From positions 4,930,424 to 4,994,423 of the forward strand of contig NC_081334.1 in the NCBI RefSeq assembly GCF_022539665.2: 64,000 nucleotides of DNA, written 5' to 3'. The translations under genes and the position numbers were made by a program. Shown here piece by piece: positions 23,714 through 36,922 of this stretch. The notes beneath the pieces are model-generated. The model did no database searches and had not been told where the DNA came from. It saw nothing but the letters and a program-made list of their open reading frames with translations. The DNA comes from Daphnia carinata (lineage: Eukaryota > Arthropoda > Branchiopoda > Diplostraca > Daphniidae). Numbering within the stretch: the stretch's first letter is position 1; each line of letters starts with the position of its first letter.

Positions 23714-26700
23714 GCAAGAGAGATCTGTGGGGCGACAGGCACCCAGATTGCCCAGAAAGGCAGCACTTGAGACCAGACCAGGACTTTGCAAACGAAGAGG
23801 ATAACAATTTTGGTTCCCAATCGCATTTACTGGGCTCTGGAGGTGCTGGTGGCAAAGGTGTCAAGAGTGGGGGAGGTTTGGCCTCCACCACGGCAACTTC
23901 AGGGGCCCAAGGGCCCATTATCAACCTTCGACTGGAGCCCCTCACCTCTGCCAGCCTGAGTCTTGGCAGAGGGCTGACTCCTGCTGGTTCTGAACAGTAT
24001 CTTGGTGGTAGCAGTGCTGCTCTTACCGCAACAGCTGCATTGTCTGCTGGAGGACTTGGGAACACACCAGGAGCCATCAGTGCTGCATCTCTAGCTGCCA
24101 ACACAAGCACCAGTATTCACATCATCTATTCATATCTGTTGTATTGAGCTCTTTACATCTAAATTGGTTCTAGCTTTTGCTGGCCCTAGCACAATGCAGT
24201 CATCTAATTCAGCAGTAGCTGGTGGAGGTGCTGGAACTCGACAGAGTAGTAGCTCTACAGCATCGACCTCCTCATCGGGAGTGTTGATGGTGGGGCCCAA
24301 CTTCAGGGTTGGCAAAAAAATTGGCTGTGGCAACTTTGGCGAATTGAGATTAGGTGAGTATGCTTTCTTTATTATTTCGTTTCTGATTAGTTTATCGAAG
24401 CACATGTTCTATCTATTTGTTCGTTTGCGTGCGTGCTCAAGTGAAACAATAACTTGAATAGGTAAACACATCCAAGTTGTCAAAAAGTGTCACTCTAAGA
24501 CGCTTTGTTTTTCATCCTTTCAGAAAACATATTTTTCTTTTCTTTGAGGAAAATTAGTAGTATTGAGCAATAAATATCATTTCGTGTTGTTATGAAAAAA
24601 CCTAACAATTTTTGTTTTTCCAAAATAGGTAAAAATTTATACAACAATGAACACGTGGCTATTAAATTGGAGCCCCTCAAGTCGAAGGCTCCTCAGCTAC
24701 ACCTGGAGTATCGATTTTACCGAATGATGGGCCGACGCAGTACCACAAGTATATATATAGCTACTGATATTAAAATTCGCATGATAACATGACATATGAT
24801 TTGCTTTCAAAAGTTGGTTTACCTGAAGTCTACTATTTCGGGCCTTGCGGCAAGTACAGTGCACTGGTCATGGAGCTGCTTGGTCCAAGTCTGGAAGACC
24901 TGTTCGACCTGTGTGGTCGAAGGTTCTCTTTGAAAAACGTCCTTATGATTGCCTTGCAGTTGGTAAACATCCTTATTTTTTAAGAGATATCTTGTCACAG
25001 GCCAGTTGTTTTATTTGAGTATTTCAAATGCATTTCCTCTTGATAAACAGATTGATAGAATAGAGATGGTGCACCGGCACGATCTAATCTACCGTGATGT
25101 AAAACCAGAAAACTTCCTTATCGGCCGGAGTCATAATAAAAAGGACAAAATCATCCACATAATTGGTAATCACTGAATTCTGATGTTGTTGAAAATGGTT
25201 TTCCTTAATTCCTCTTCCCATTAGATTTTGGTCTGGCGAAAGAGTATATTGATGCAGTCACCAATAAACACATCCCTTACCGAGAACATAAAAGCCTGAC
25301 GGGCACAGCCCGGTATATGAGCATCAACACACATCTCGGGAAAGGTTCGACATACGTCCATCCACCTATCTCCTAGTTGCCTAGTTTCTGTTGCATTTGA
25401 GTTGTGCGATATACTAACACGTGCCTTTCCTTCCATATCTTTAAATATCAGAGCAAAGCAGACGAGACGACTTGGAAGCTTTAGGACACATGTTTATGTA
25501 TTTCTTGCGTGGAAGCTTACCATGGCAAGGCCTCAAAGCCGACACGCTGAAGGAGCGCTATCAGAAAATCGGCGAAACGAAGAGAGCAACTCCCATCGAG
25601 GCTCTTTGCGAAGGCTATCCTGGTAAGTGCTTTGCCCAAACAGCCACATCTTAATTTAAAGATAGACATTTAAAAATATGCAAACGTATCATAACAAATT
25701 GTAACGATATTACAGAGGAGTTTGCTACCTACTTACGGTACGTCCGGAGGCTAGATTTTTTCGAAAGGCCGGACTACAATTACTTACGAAAATTGTTCCG
25801 AGATCTCTTTGACCGGATGGGTTACATCGATGATAACGAGTTCGACTGGACTGGCAAAACAATGGTAATCAAGTTCATTTTCTTAGAGAGGTTGGTTTCT
25901 TGTTTTTGTGAGTGTGTGAGTGATACTCACACATCCCCATCTCTGTGTGGGAAGATGTTAAAACTTGTGCGAGTGAATTTGTATTCAGAGCACGATATGT
26001 GGTTCGTTTTCCTGCATTTTTGTGTTGTCTCTTCAGTCGTCATATCACGTTTTACTATTCATGAGTTATAAATAATGAAAACTTGTCGTGCTTCACCATT
26101 CATCTGGGTTGGCGGTATCAAACAACTCTAGCCAGCCAATCTGAGCCAATTGCGAGCCCTTCGTAATGCACCACCGTCGGATGCCACTCACACGGGAAAG
26201 GTTTGCCTTGCCAACGACGTGACATTGTTCCCCCACTAGTCTGTTCATCCCTTAACATTGCCGTATATGTATTTATCGCTAGAAAATTCGCCAAAGAGAA
26301 AAATGGCTTTTCCCGTCCATGTCTCAAGTTACAATAGCAAGGGGACCGCCTTTTAGTGTAGTACGTCGAGCTAGTAATGAAAACCGTTGATTGTGTGTCG
26401 GCCGCGTATTCCCTGTCACGTATCATTATTCATCATACTAATTCACGTGTGTATTTTTTTTTTTCTGTTTGTTTTTATAGTCGACTCCGGTGGGATCCGT
26501 GTCAACTAACCAGGAGGTGATCATATCACCCAACAGGGAACGGCATCCAGCTACCAACCGGGTAAGGCGTGATTGAGCCTGTTTCTTTTTTCTTTTTTTG
26601 GTTGTTTTATTCTTACTTGAAATGTGTTGACGACTAATCTATGGTAGTGGGCAAAAAAACAAATGACAAGGGAATGAATTCAGGCAACCAGTTAATTGTG

Positions 26701-28991
26701 GGGAGTTGGCCCGTGCGAGAGGGATGAAAGAAAGAGGGTCGGCAGACCGCAGCAGTAGGCTGTGTGTGAGCCAAGAGGATTCGTGCGGGAAATGATACGA
26801 CTTGCTAGTCGAGTTTTAGGGTTGTTTTATTAACGGTCACACACAGTTACACTCGACATAGTTGTGCCGTGTGTGCGTTCTACAACTTTATCTGTCGTTC
26901 TTCTGGATTTTCCCTCTGGTTTGTTCTTTTTAGTTTATTTGGGGGCTTTCGAGGGGGGGAATGATGTAGCAGTTTGTATTCTCTGGCGTTCTGACCACTG
27001 GGACGCTGCGTGTAGTTGGGAGTTGATGTTAGTTCAAGTATCATTCTTGTGCACATAATAACGCAACAAATCAGGACATGTTTGATGGTGAAGAAGATGA
27101 AGAGGATGATGTTGATGATATCTTCCTCGTGGTTCAGGTCAGCTCCTTGAGATTCGTAGTTAAACCGACGTTGCCTCTTTTGTTTGGTTTGCTTCTTCTT
27201 CTTAACCGTCTGAAATGCTCCCAAGCAAAGCGACGGTAGTGAGCTAGTGGTCATCGTCGTCACCGTAAAGGCTTAGTTCAATCTGGTAACGTGCTTTTTG
27301 CCAGTGAGAAGTCTTAGTAGTGTATTGCAATAAACCTGCTCACCCTTGGTGCGAGAGACAGATGGCCATTTCTAAGGTATCTCCGTCCTCGTGTTCAAAT
27401 CAAAACCTATTAACCAATAGGGGATTAAAAAAACAAAAAACGAACGTGGAAGTTGTAATCCAAGTGAACAGTCGCTTCGCCACCCACTTTCTCCTTGGCT
27501 ATCGATTTGTGTAATTTTTTTTTTTACAATTGCAGCGAAAGCGACCTTTTCACATAGAGAAATCCCCCCTTACCATTTAGATTCTTTTTATTTATTTGGC
27601 TTGCTTTTTTTTTTTTTGCTCATTCCATACCAATTCAATTAACGTTGGTGTCAACTTGGGACCATTTGTCATCCCCCCTTTTTTTCTTTGGTTTGGAGCT
27701 TTATTTGGCTTTTTCTTAGACTTGTCCTAATTCTGGTTTGATTTTTATTTCAGCAGCCAGCCGGTGCAGCTAAAACTGGATGGGCTGAAGGTGTCAAGGC
27801 GTCTGCGGCGTCGGCGGGCACATCCGGTGGGCCTGGAGGCGGAAACCTGCTGGGAGGTACATTGACTCCGGCCGATCGCCACGGCTCCGTCCAGGTCGTT
27901 TCGTCCACCAACGGCGAATTGGGCGGCGACGATCCAGCCGGCCACTCACACACCCCCATCACGGCTCAGCCTGAAATTGAAATGGCTGAGGAGACCAAGT
28001 ATGAAACCGTCATACTTTTTTTTTTTTATCGTTTTCCGATCGGCGGTTGGTTTTTTTTTTTTAAATTCCAAACAAGGATTGTGTCAGGTTGAAGCATGGC
28101 GCAAGCGAATGAGACGCGAAGAATGGAGATGCGATTTGTTGCCGGGTTGTCACTGTTGGCTTTGTCTGTTTTGGCCATCTCTTTTTCTAACGAATGGCGT
28201 CAAGGATGAGGGGGGGGGGGAGAGAGAGAGAAACGTCAAGAAGATGAAACTTGTGTGACATTCGAATGCCAAGAAGATGAAGAGGCTTCCGTGGAAATGG
28301 TCTCTTCGTGTTTAAGGACTCTATAGATGCCACTCGCGCTTGCTTGTTTCGTGCCGAGATGCAACACTTTTTCAACTTGTTTCTCTGCTCGTCAAATCTG
28401 ACAAGAGATCGTGATTAGTTGTCTCCGGTTCTTTATTTCCCCGTGTCTCTTGATTTACTGGCCGACACCCAAAAAAAAGGGGTGGAAGAAATGCGAATCA
28501 CGAAAAGAAAAGGAATAACGAATGAAATAGGAGGCACGCTCGGATTGTGCATAATGCGTTGATGGTGTGAGTCCGGAGCTCTGGAAGTAATTGACTCGTT
28601 TCGATGGAGACCTTCCGATTTCCTAGGTTCTTTATTAGAATTGGGCTTGGAATCAAACGAAAATTGTAGTTCTTTTTGTTTTTCAACTGGGCGCCCGGCC
28701 ACCAGTGTAACACATCAATTAGGAAAGACGCTAAATGAGAACAAATGAGACTGGCGAAGATAAAGATTTCTTTTTATTTTATTTTATTTATTTGATGCAA
28801 GTCTTTGTGTGTGTGTGTTTTTGGGTTGGTGGCTCTGTTTGATGTTGTGCATGGCCAACTCTTTCTCTTGGCCTATTTTCATGTTGCTGCATCTGATCCT
28901 CTCCATCTGCTAATCGACCATTTGTCTTTTGAATTGCAGATGCTGCTGCTTCTTCAAGCGGAAGAAGAAGAAATCATCTCGACCCAAGTAG
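23710..28991 (+). CDS. gish: Casein kinase 1 gamma (gilgamesh)
   Basis: A membrane-anchored Ser/Thr kinase that acts in Wnt/LRP6 signalling and vesicle traffic. Exons: 23710-24112, 24174-24353, 24629-24748, 24814-24962, 25051-25165, 25225-25344, 25452-25622, 25716-25864, 26481-26561, optional 27075-27137, 27754-27998 and 28940-28991. They give 594 aa without the optional exon. A Gly/Ser/Ala-rich leader of about 175 residues precedes the kinase domain. Kinase motifs seen: [40 protein letters not shown] and [12 protein letters not shown], which has the SIN signature of CK1. [14 protein letters not shown] follows near the end of the domain. The tail VVSSTNGEL is shared with vertebrate CK1 gamma. 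The last exon codes for [16 protein letters not shown], the cysteine-plus-basic palmitoylation anchor. A uORF overlaps the ATG. Confidence 0.96.
27075..27137 (+). CDS. gish: Candidate acidic cassette exon of CK1-gamma
   Basis: A 63-nt phase-0 segment with AG before and GT after (CAG|GTCAGC). It would insert 21 residues, [20 protein letters not shown] plus Q, into the C-terminal linker, between ATNR and QPAGAA. Its acceptor (CAACAAATCAG) lacks a pyrimidine tract, which fits an optional exon. It could also be chance. Confidence 0.4.
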
Positions 28992-30553
28992 ATGAGAGAA
29001 AAAAGAGGAAACGAAATCGATCCCTCTTCCCGTGCTTAACACTCCCTCTCACTCCCCCCCTAAAACCCTCCTCCGCCCCCCACCGCCGCCGCTACCACCA
29101 CGACCGCCACCACCTTCGTTCGCCCCTCACGAAATGCGACACACATTTTCTTTCGCATTTCGCTCTCTCTCGACGCTGTCCATTAACAAAAAGAGAGGGA
29201 CAAGGAAAAAAGATGACTAGGAGAGAGAGGCTCTCGGTAACGTGAGCGCAAGCAGTGAGCTCTCGGGCTGTACATAAAGGCAACGATGTCTTAAGTGTTT
29301 GTTTCACTGCGATGAAGAGAAAAGGACGTCTTCCGATCTGCCTCACTGCGTGCACCTCTTACGATTCCCTCTGCGTTCCCTTTTTTCTTGCAACAACATC
29401 CATCGAAATGAAAATGTTTTCAAACGTCGTTCGTCGCCGTGACCGAGACGGTGTCTGCATGCAACCCGTTCGGGTTTCCCCGAGGTCTTTTGACAGAGGA
29501 CGACGATTGCGATGAAAGAGTGATGACTCTTGTTTCAACCTTTTCTCTTTTCTCCAATGTTCGCATTTCGTCCGGCTTTTGTATTTTCTTGTTTTGTTTT
29601 TTTCCTTCTTCAATTTGGGACCAAATTCAGGCGGCCCATGTCGATTCGCATCAACACTTCATCATCCATTTACAGCGGCTCCGCCCTATCCCAATAGAAA
29701 AAAAGCGAGAGAGAACATCCAGACAAGTCGTGTGTTTGTGTTTTGCGTGTTGCACATAACACATTCTCTATCCCCCCCCCCCCCCCCCAGAAAAAAGTAT
29801 TTCTCCTCTCTCGCTCTCCTCACATCTCTTCAATTTGTTATGACAAGTTGTTGCACGGAGCCTTGCGTGTGATAAAAAGGACTTGGAACGATAAGGCAAA
29901 AGAAGAAGAAGAAGAAGAACAAGAACAAGAGCGGGAAAATGCGCGCAATCGTCTCCTCTCTTCACGTGTTGTTGCAGTTAACAAAACGAAGAAAATGGGG
30001 GGTGGGGGGGGTATGTGCGTGTTTGGTGGGTGGCCGTGTGTTTGTGACTCGTCGCTCTTTTTTTCTTTTTTGTTTTGTTTTTTGGGACTGGACAAAAAAA
30101 AAAAGAAAAAAAAATGGAAAAGATGTGCGTGGTTAGGTGCAAAAATGTGTGTCAATCATCTCATCTCCGACCGCCATTCCGTCCGCCTAAAATAATCACC
30201 CGCCAATCACTCCCCTTTCTCATCAAATCTGCCTGATTTTGTGTTCTTTTACGTGTTGTTACTTATTCTCCTGACGGCACTGGACCGGCTCAACATCGAT
30301 ATGCTGCAATTTCTCCCGCGCGCGCACTCCACCCGCATTTTTTGAAGGCCTGCGTCAAGAAAAGGAAATGGAAGAAGAAAAAAAAATAGAGGCGCCGCAG
30401 AATTGGATCGGCGTCCGCTTTTCTGCTAATGGAAGAAACATGAAACGAGAAGGGGGGGCGTTGTGGTCACTAGTGGTGAACGTCGACGGCGGTGGTTAAT
30501 TCAAATGGCAAGAAAAGAAAACGAAACATTGATGATACATACTATATCAAGTG

Positions 30554-30592
<39 letters not shown>

Positions 30593-32496
30593 ATGTTGCG
30601 ACAAGTCTCTGCAATCGTGTGTGCCCGTGTGTAAATGATGTAACAACTGACGTTTCGATCAGGAGAAAACAGAGTGCGTCGGTACACTGCCCCACTCCAG
30701 CTGGATACCGGCCGTCCCCCCGCCCCTCCTCTTTCATTCACTCTTATGACGACGGCTTGCAAATTTCATTCTCCAGATCCCGCTAACGAATTCTACACCT
30801 TTTACATAGACACACACACACACACACACACACTGTATTATTACTGCTGCTGCTGCTGTTGCTGCTTGTGCATTAGTCTCCATTTCAAAAGTTTTTGTTG
30901 GTTTCACTATGAATTATTTTTGTGGCAATTCAATCCCCCTCCTCCATTACCCCCCTTTTTTCTCTCTGTCTCTCTTTGAGTTTTTCCTAATTTGGGCTTT
31001 CGGGTAATGATTTCTTTAATAGATGGATCCTGATAGGGGAGTAGGACCATACATACACACACACACACAAAGGGGTAGGTGGGCATTGGAGAAGAAGATT
31101 CGAGTTTTTTCTTTCTTCCGTGTCGATTTCATTGAGAATCCATATATTTGTGACAGAACCGGATGTTGTTATTTCGGCCAGGCTTAGTTTTTTTTTTTTT
31201 TTTTTTTTTTCTTGTGTGTGTGTGTCTGTCTCATTTCTCTCACTGGAAAAGAAAAGACGAAAACGTGAATGGATTGTTTGTTCTTCACTTCTCATCCACC
31301 CCTCGCTCTTTTGTTCCACCTGCTTCAATTTGTATGGCGATACAAGAGTCATCGTGAAGAGGGGAAAGAAGAGAGCGTCAAAATGTGTGTGTGCAAAGTG
31401 TGCGTGCCGTTCCTCTCTTGTTTTCAATTTTTTAATTCAGTAAATATTATTACCTCTGTCTATCCGTCTCTGGCCATCGAACCGACGTGTTATCATCTGT
31501 GGATTCGATTTGATTTGAGAAAAACAAAACTAATAACACCGAAAAAAAAAATCATTTAAAAAAAAAAAAAAGTTTTTGGCATATCCTCTTGGCAATTCCT
31601 CATCAAGTCTCATTATATAATTCATTCATTTTTCTTTTTGTTCTTATGAAGAAAATATTTCATTAGATCGATCATATTTTTTTTTCCTTTTCTCTCCAGC
31701 GCAGTTTGTCATCCGTGATTTTTCCCTGTTTTTTTTTTCTTTTCTCGTGTCTTTTCATCACGATTAAAAAAATAAATAAAACACTCATCTCCCGTCACGC
31801 CTATTGTCCCCTTCCATCATGATTCATTTCATCATCTCCACCACCACCTCTTTGCTCTTGTATAACGTGTTTACTTCGTTTGTATTTTTTACAATGACTC
31901 GCCAACAACTCAGTAAATACACCCCCAACCCCATAATTAATAATAATACAAATCGGAGTAAATAAAAGATCCGAATCGTCGTTCATTCAATGGATCTGAA
32001 ATTGGGTTTCTTTTTATACATCCGAAATGCAAAAAGAACTAGGGACCACAGCTTCTTTCTACCGATAGGTTGTGCCACCAGCGTGCCAGTACGTTCCGGT
32101 ACAAACGTAGCCTCATAGGTAACCCACGGGTTAGACGGGGGCGGGCCGTCATATTAAAAATTTAATTTGTCTGAATTTCATAAAACTTGAAACGTCTCAG
32201 ACGTCGTCTGCTTCATTTGCGCGGTAATCGATTCGCATCAAGTAGTAGATCTCGGACCGTGAAACAGAAACGTGCTCGCTCCCGACAAGACTATAATGGA
32301 AAAAAAAAAAACTATTTGATTTCCTTGCATCAATGATTGTATGTTTGCAACATTGAAATGTTCGCAAGTTCCAGATTGATAGTGAGATTTCCTGTGAGCA
32401 TGACGAAGGACACGTTTTTGCCAATGAATTGTATCCAAAGACATCCGCGTGCCTGTTCATCATTATTGAAATTTCTTTTGATTCTTCGACGTGGAG
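28992..32496. other. CK1-gamma 3' UTR and intergenic DNA
   Basis: No coding exon is seen. It is rich in simple sequence: C17 at 29772-29788, (GT)n at 30557-30591, (CA)n at 30811-30832, and T and A runs. AATAAA occurs near 31768 and 31966, and may serve a long CK1 gamma 3' UTR. Confidence 0.5.
30557..30591. repeat. (GT)n microsatellite
   Basis: About 17 uninterrupted GT units in non-coding DNA downstream of CK1 gamma. Confidence 0.95.
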
Positions 32497-32601
32497 ATGG
32501 CTGAAGAGAACAATGAACGAGTACATCCAACAGTGGATGTAACGAGACGACCCGAAGACTGGGGCATGCATCAGCCAAACGACATGGCGTCGTTCATCAA
32601 G
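32497..32601 (+). CDS. NaCP60E: Possible first coding exon of the channel gene
   Basis: An ATG-initiated 35-codon segment (MAEENNERVHPTVDVTRR and on to FIK) ends in phase 0 at AAG|GTTAGTG. It can join in phase to an acceptor at 38311 (AAAAAG|ATG) or at 38329/38330 (GTCAAG|AAGAAA). Acidic, soluble N-termini are usual for this channel family. The link crosses 5.7 kb and rests only on phase and order. A separate small gene or a chance frame is possible. Confidence 0.4.
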
Positions 32602-34981
32602 GTTAGTGCAACACCCCTCCCCCCCCCCCTCCGCCCATCGTGTTCCATCGCGTGCGTGAAATTAGAGATTAGTATTCAGGTCTGGTTATTTGTGTGGCAA
32701 AGATTTTTGGCGTGAATGTTACACTAATGAAACCCAAGGTTGTCAACCATGTGCCCTATTTAATATTCATTTACATCATATTGGCTATGACGATGAGAAA
32801 TGGATATTTCTCTGCTTTCTTGATTCCTTTTTGAAAAATCTATTTGCGAAAAGGGAAAATTGGTTTTCGTTTTGTTGGCTGATTCTCATCACTTTTTGTG
32901 CGCACGCCTTCATTCGTGTGTTGCAAAACTGGACTTGTCCTTTGGCTTTTTTGTGCTTTTTGTTTTATTGCTTTTCGTTAACACGTGCTGCCCAACTCTA
33001 AAAGGTTTGCATTTGAAACTTTTGTCCACGTGCTGGTGGATATTCTTTAATGATGATAACTGTAGAGAGCGTGAAACGAGATATTTGCTGACTGGTTTTT
33101 GGCATCGTTTTTTTTCTTTTTTTTTTTAACTGCTCGACGAGTTTCACCAAAATGGCGCCCATAGAAAACGCGCGAATTTCCACTTTCCACTCGAAGGGGG
33201 AGGGGGGGCTAACTGCAAGTGTGTCCATTTTGCACTAGGAGCACACGTGTTAAAGTCGACTGTTTCTCGATTGTTCGTTTCTCTCAGCACCCTTTGTTTT
33301 GTTTAAGTTTGCCATTGTTATATTTTGCTATTCCTACCAATGGTTCTTCGTTTGGGGTGGTTCACGTGTGAATTGCCACGACAATTGTTTTGTTTTGTTC
33401 TTCCGCGAGATGTCACACCGTTTGTCATATTTGGGTCGCACAATAATTGACGCGTTTACGATGGTCTTGATAATCAGAATGGCTTTCTCTGAAAGAATAA
33501 AATTGGTTGTTTTTTTTTTCATGTAGAGTTATACGTGGACGCGATGTTAACGAGACAGTTGGGTTCTATTTGGGAGGGTGGACTTGCCGGTGGTCGATAA
33601 GAAAGAGCTAACAAAGTTTTGTGTTTCCTGTCCGGCAATCCGATATTGTATACCGGTTGATTTCTCTCTTTCTCTATGAGTCGGCCTCGTTTTCATTCTC
33701 GCCTTCCTTTTCATCGCCATTGCTCTTAAATAAAAACAAAACATAAATTGACGTAACTGATAAACACGGGGAGCAAGGGTTTGTGACGATGTCCCCCCAT
33801 TCCAACTTGACATTGGCCAATTATCGAAAAGAAGGAATTGAGAATGCGACAGTCGATTGTAACGAGCTTTTTGTTGAAGCGTTTCAATTTAAACGGAACT
33901 GGTTGCGAATCGATTTAGAGCCGTGCCGTCGGTTTGATATGGTTGAAACAGACGTGGCCCTGTGTTGTACAAATAAACTGCGATGCGCATGACCCTGATC
34001 GATTCGGAATTTCGGCTAGCAAGTCAATGATTTTGAATGTTGTTGATACCCTGCCTTTTTTTTTTTTTTTTTTTTACTGCTCGTTTGTTCCAGACCTGTC
34101 CATGAAATGCGACGTGTCAATCACCTCATCTCAGCCTACGTCCGTTATTCTAATGAATTGCTTCTGTTTGTTGATTGGTCGTGATCCGTCCTCCTGTCGC
34201 ATTCTGTTGGATACCAACCGATCCTGGCCAGCGATAGCTGTACATATAGAAGGCAAGCTAGGGTTTCATTGTCCTGGCCGTGTGCTGGAATTTCTGAGTA
34301 ATAGTCGCCCCGTACTCCGCCCTGCCTTCGGTGCTGGATGAAATTATGGTCTATAGCACACACGGCCTCTTTGTTTTGCTGCCCGTCTGGTACGCAAACG
34401 CATCCATACTTTTTATTTTCCCACCTTTTCTTTTTTTTCTTTTTATCGACATCCGCTTGCGATGTCAAGTTTTTGATGTTCTCTTTGAGTGGGCGTATTG
34501 AAGACGATGAATTTTTTGGTAGATTAAAAAAAATGTGTTGGTATGCAAAAGCAAAGTCAGCGCCCGTCTTTGCATCGTCATCGATCGACGTTGTATCAAC
34601 TACACGCTTTGTTTTGTTCGTTTTGTTTTTTCTAGCCAGGACGAACAGCATTTCTTGGCTGGATTATTTGTTTTTCTTGTTGTTTACGGTGCATCATGTT
34701 AGATTTGAAAAATATGCCATCTCTTTTTACGTCTCTCGCATCAATACCAAGTTTCACTCTTGTATTCCCTTTTTCTCGCAGCCATCGATTGACGGCATAC
34801 GCAATCGCCATGGGCTCTCTACTGGCACATTTCGATTTTTGCATTTCACTTTCATTTCTTTTTTTTTTTTTCTATGTCGTCTGATTGAATTTCAAATGCC
34901 GCGAATCTCAAAAGCAACTACTTCCGACCCATTACAGTCCAGTAGCGCCATTTCTTTTTCTTGAACAAACAAAAATTGAGC

Positions 34982-34984
<3 letters not shown>

Positions 34985-35012
<28 letters not shown>
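34985..35012. repeat. Poly-T tract, 28 nt
   Basis: An uninterrupted T28 run in non-coding DNA upstream of the channel N-terminal exon. Confidence 0.95.
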
Positions 35013-35013
<1 letters not shown>

Positions 35014-36885
35014 TTGCATCAACGTGCGGTAGGTTTAGGGTATCCTTTTAGCAGTGAAATGCCTATATAGACGTATAGGTATGTAATCAAGTGTCTGTTT
35101 CCGACGTGGTGGGCTGCGACGTGTCGTTTTGCTACACGTCTCCCAATGAAAATGCACAGTAGGCTTAAGCCGTTGCTAGTCAAGTCCTGCAGTAGCTATT
35201 CCCCGTAAAGTCAGACAAACGTTTATCCTTTTATTGCTGCGTCCATCGCTCTGTCACGATGCAACTGCGGCGTCTTGGCAATGCACAGAACACGCGAAAA
35301 AAAAAAAAAAGAGACATCAGAGTGCGGCAAAAAATAAAAAGGGGAGGCCGCATTTTAAGGATTCCGACTAGGACTCTGCATTCATATTCAGAGAAATCTT
35401 TTAGACTTTTTTTTTTTTTGTTGTTGTTGCGAGTATCTCAAGCCACTCTATTCCGCATCATCCAGCTGCTTAATAGTGTGTCTGCGTGAGAGAATGTAGC
35501 CTCCTCCTTCTAGCATTGAAATGTTGGATGGATGGCCTATTCGTCGTCTTTCGTTGCCTTTTTTATATCTGACGGCATGCAGCAGCCGTCCATTTCGCCC
35601 TTTCTTTTTTTTTGACACGAAAGCCATGCAATTATTTGGTATTGCTTTATACCATGCGACTGTGCGCAGCGACACATGCGAACAAACAGAAAATGTCCCA
35701 CCGCGCTGGATGTTGTCTTTCAATCTGACTCTTATTTTTGACATTTCTTTCTTTATTTGTGAAAAACGATGAATTTCAAAAAAAAAAACAAAAGATAGAA
35801 TTTCGTATTTTGCCGCCATCGTTTCAAGATAAAGATGTGGAATTGTTTTAAGAGGTTCAATTGGAGCAAAGTTTTGCAAGACTATTGGCCAACAAGTGAA
35901 TAAAACTTGTGCAAGCACCAGCAGCAACGGGTTATATATCCCAACTCAACACACACAAGTTTCCAACTCTAGACGAGTGCATCTATAGAAGTTTGACTAT
36001 TTGATGACAGTTGCTCTCTCGACTATTATTTTTACTGGCCCAGTAGTTAGTCAAAGCGGTTTGGGGCTTCGTTCAACTTGGGCTCTCGAAACTTTGGCGC
36101 CGTATTCCACATCATTGGTGATGAAAGATATACAAAAAAAAAAAAAAAAAAAAAAAAATCCATTGATTGGTTTTTTTTTTTTTTTTTGCGCTTAACAATT
36201 GCAAACAAGGCCGTTGTTGAAGAGCAACCCAAAAAGGGCATGTTTATATTTCTATAGTGCTTTATTGATCGTTCGACTGGACAGCCGAAAGTAAAAGGCA
36301 CAAGTTGGCGACATTATTCACGTCCAGTTTCTTGCAAGTTGTTGGCTGCCGCCACACAAGTTTCTTTTTCATACGTTGGACCAACATCTCTCACCTATTT
36401 GTTTGCCTCTTTTTTTTTCTTTTTCTTTTTCTTTTTCTTTTTTTTCTCACTGTTCGGGATGGACGGAAAAGAGCCATAACTTTGTTCCGTTTAAAGGTGT
36501 GGGGTGAAACGAGAGTGTAAAAGGGCGCCATCCGTTTTTCTTCTTATTTTATAACACCCAAAACGGCTCTATTTCTATACTGTTTAATGTACTGTTTTAC
36601 CTTTTGTATTAAGAAGATGGCCTGTTTTACAGCTCATTTTGCCACCAAACAAAGTAGGAAAAAATGGCCAAATGATTTGCCGATCGATTCCTCGTAGTTT
36701 TTTGTTTGTTTTTTTAAATCTGTACAATGTCAGAATAACTGAGGCCTTTGATCTTGACTTTTTTGATTCAATCATTTTTCTCGTCTCCTTGGCTATTAAA
36801 AAAAAAATAATAAAACAAAAAAAACTGTCCAGTGGTGCCGTCGTTCAACTTGTCGATAGACGCAGTGAATAACTCGAGCTCATTG

Positions 36886-36922
36886 ACTTTTACGTAGGGA
36901 GGGCGGTTCCCTACGTCAAAGT
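36886..36922. repeat. 15-bp hairpin with 7-nt loop
   Basis: ACTTTTACGTAGGGA (36886-36900) pairs with TCCCTACGTCAAAGT (36908-36922) with one mismatch, around the loop GGGCGGT. The nine base pairs nearest the loop are perfect. It lies upstream of the channel N-terminal exon. Function unknown. Confidence 0.75.

Noticed and set aside
34145-34964. ORFs of 168 and 208 codons on opposite strands
   Set aside because: Both include homopolymer-coded runs and overlap each other; no conserved motif.
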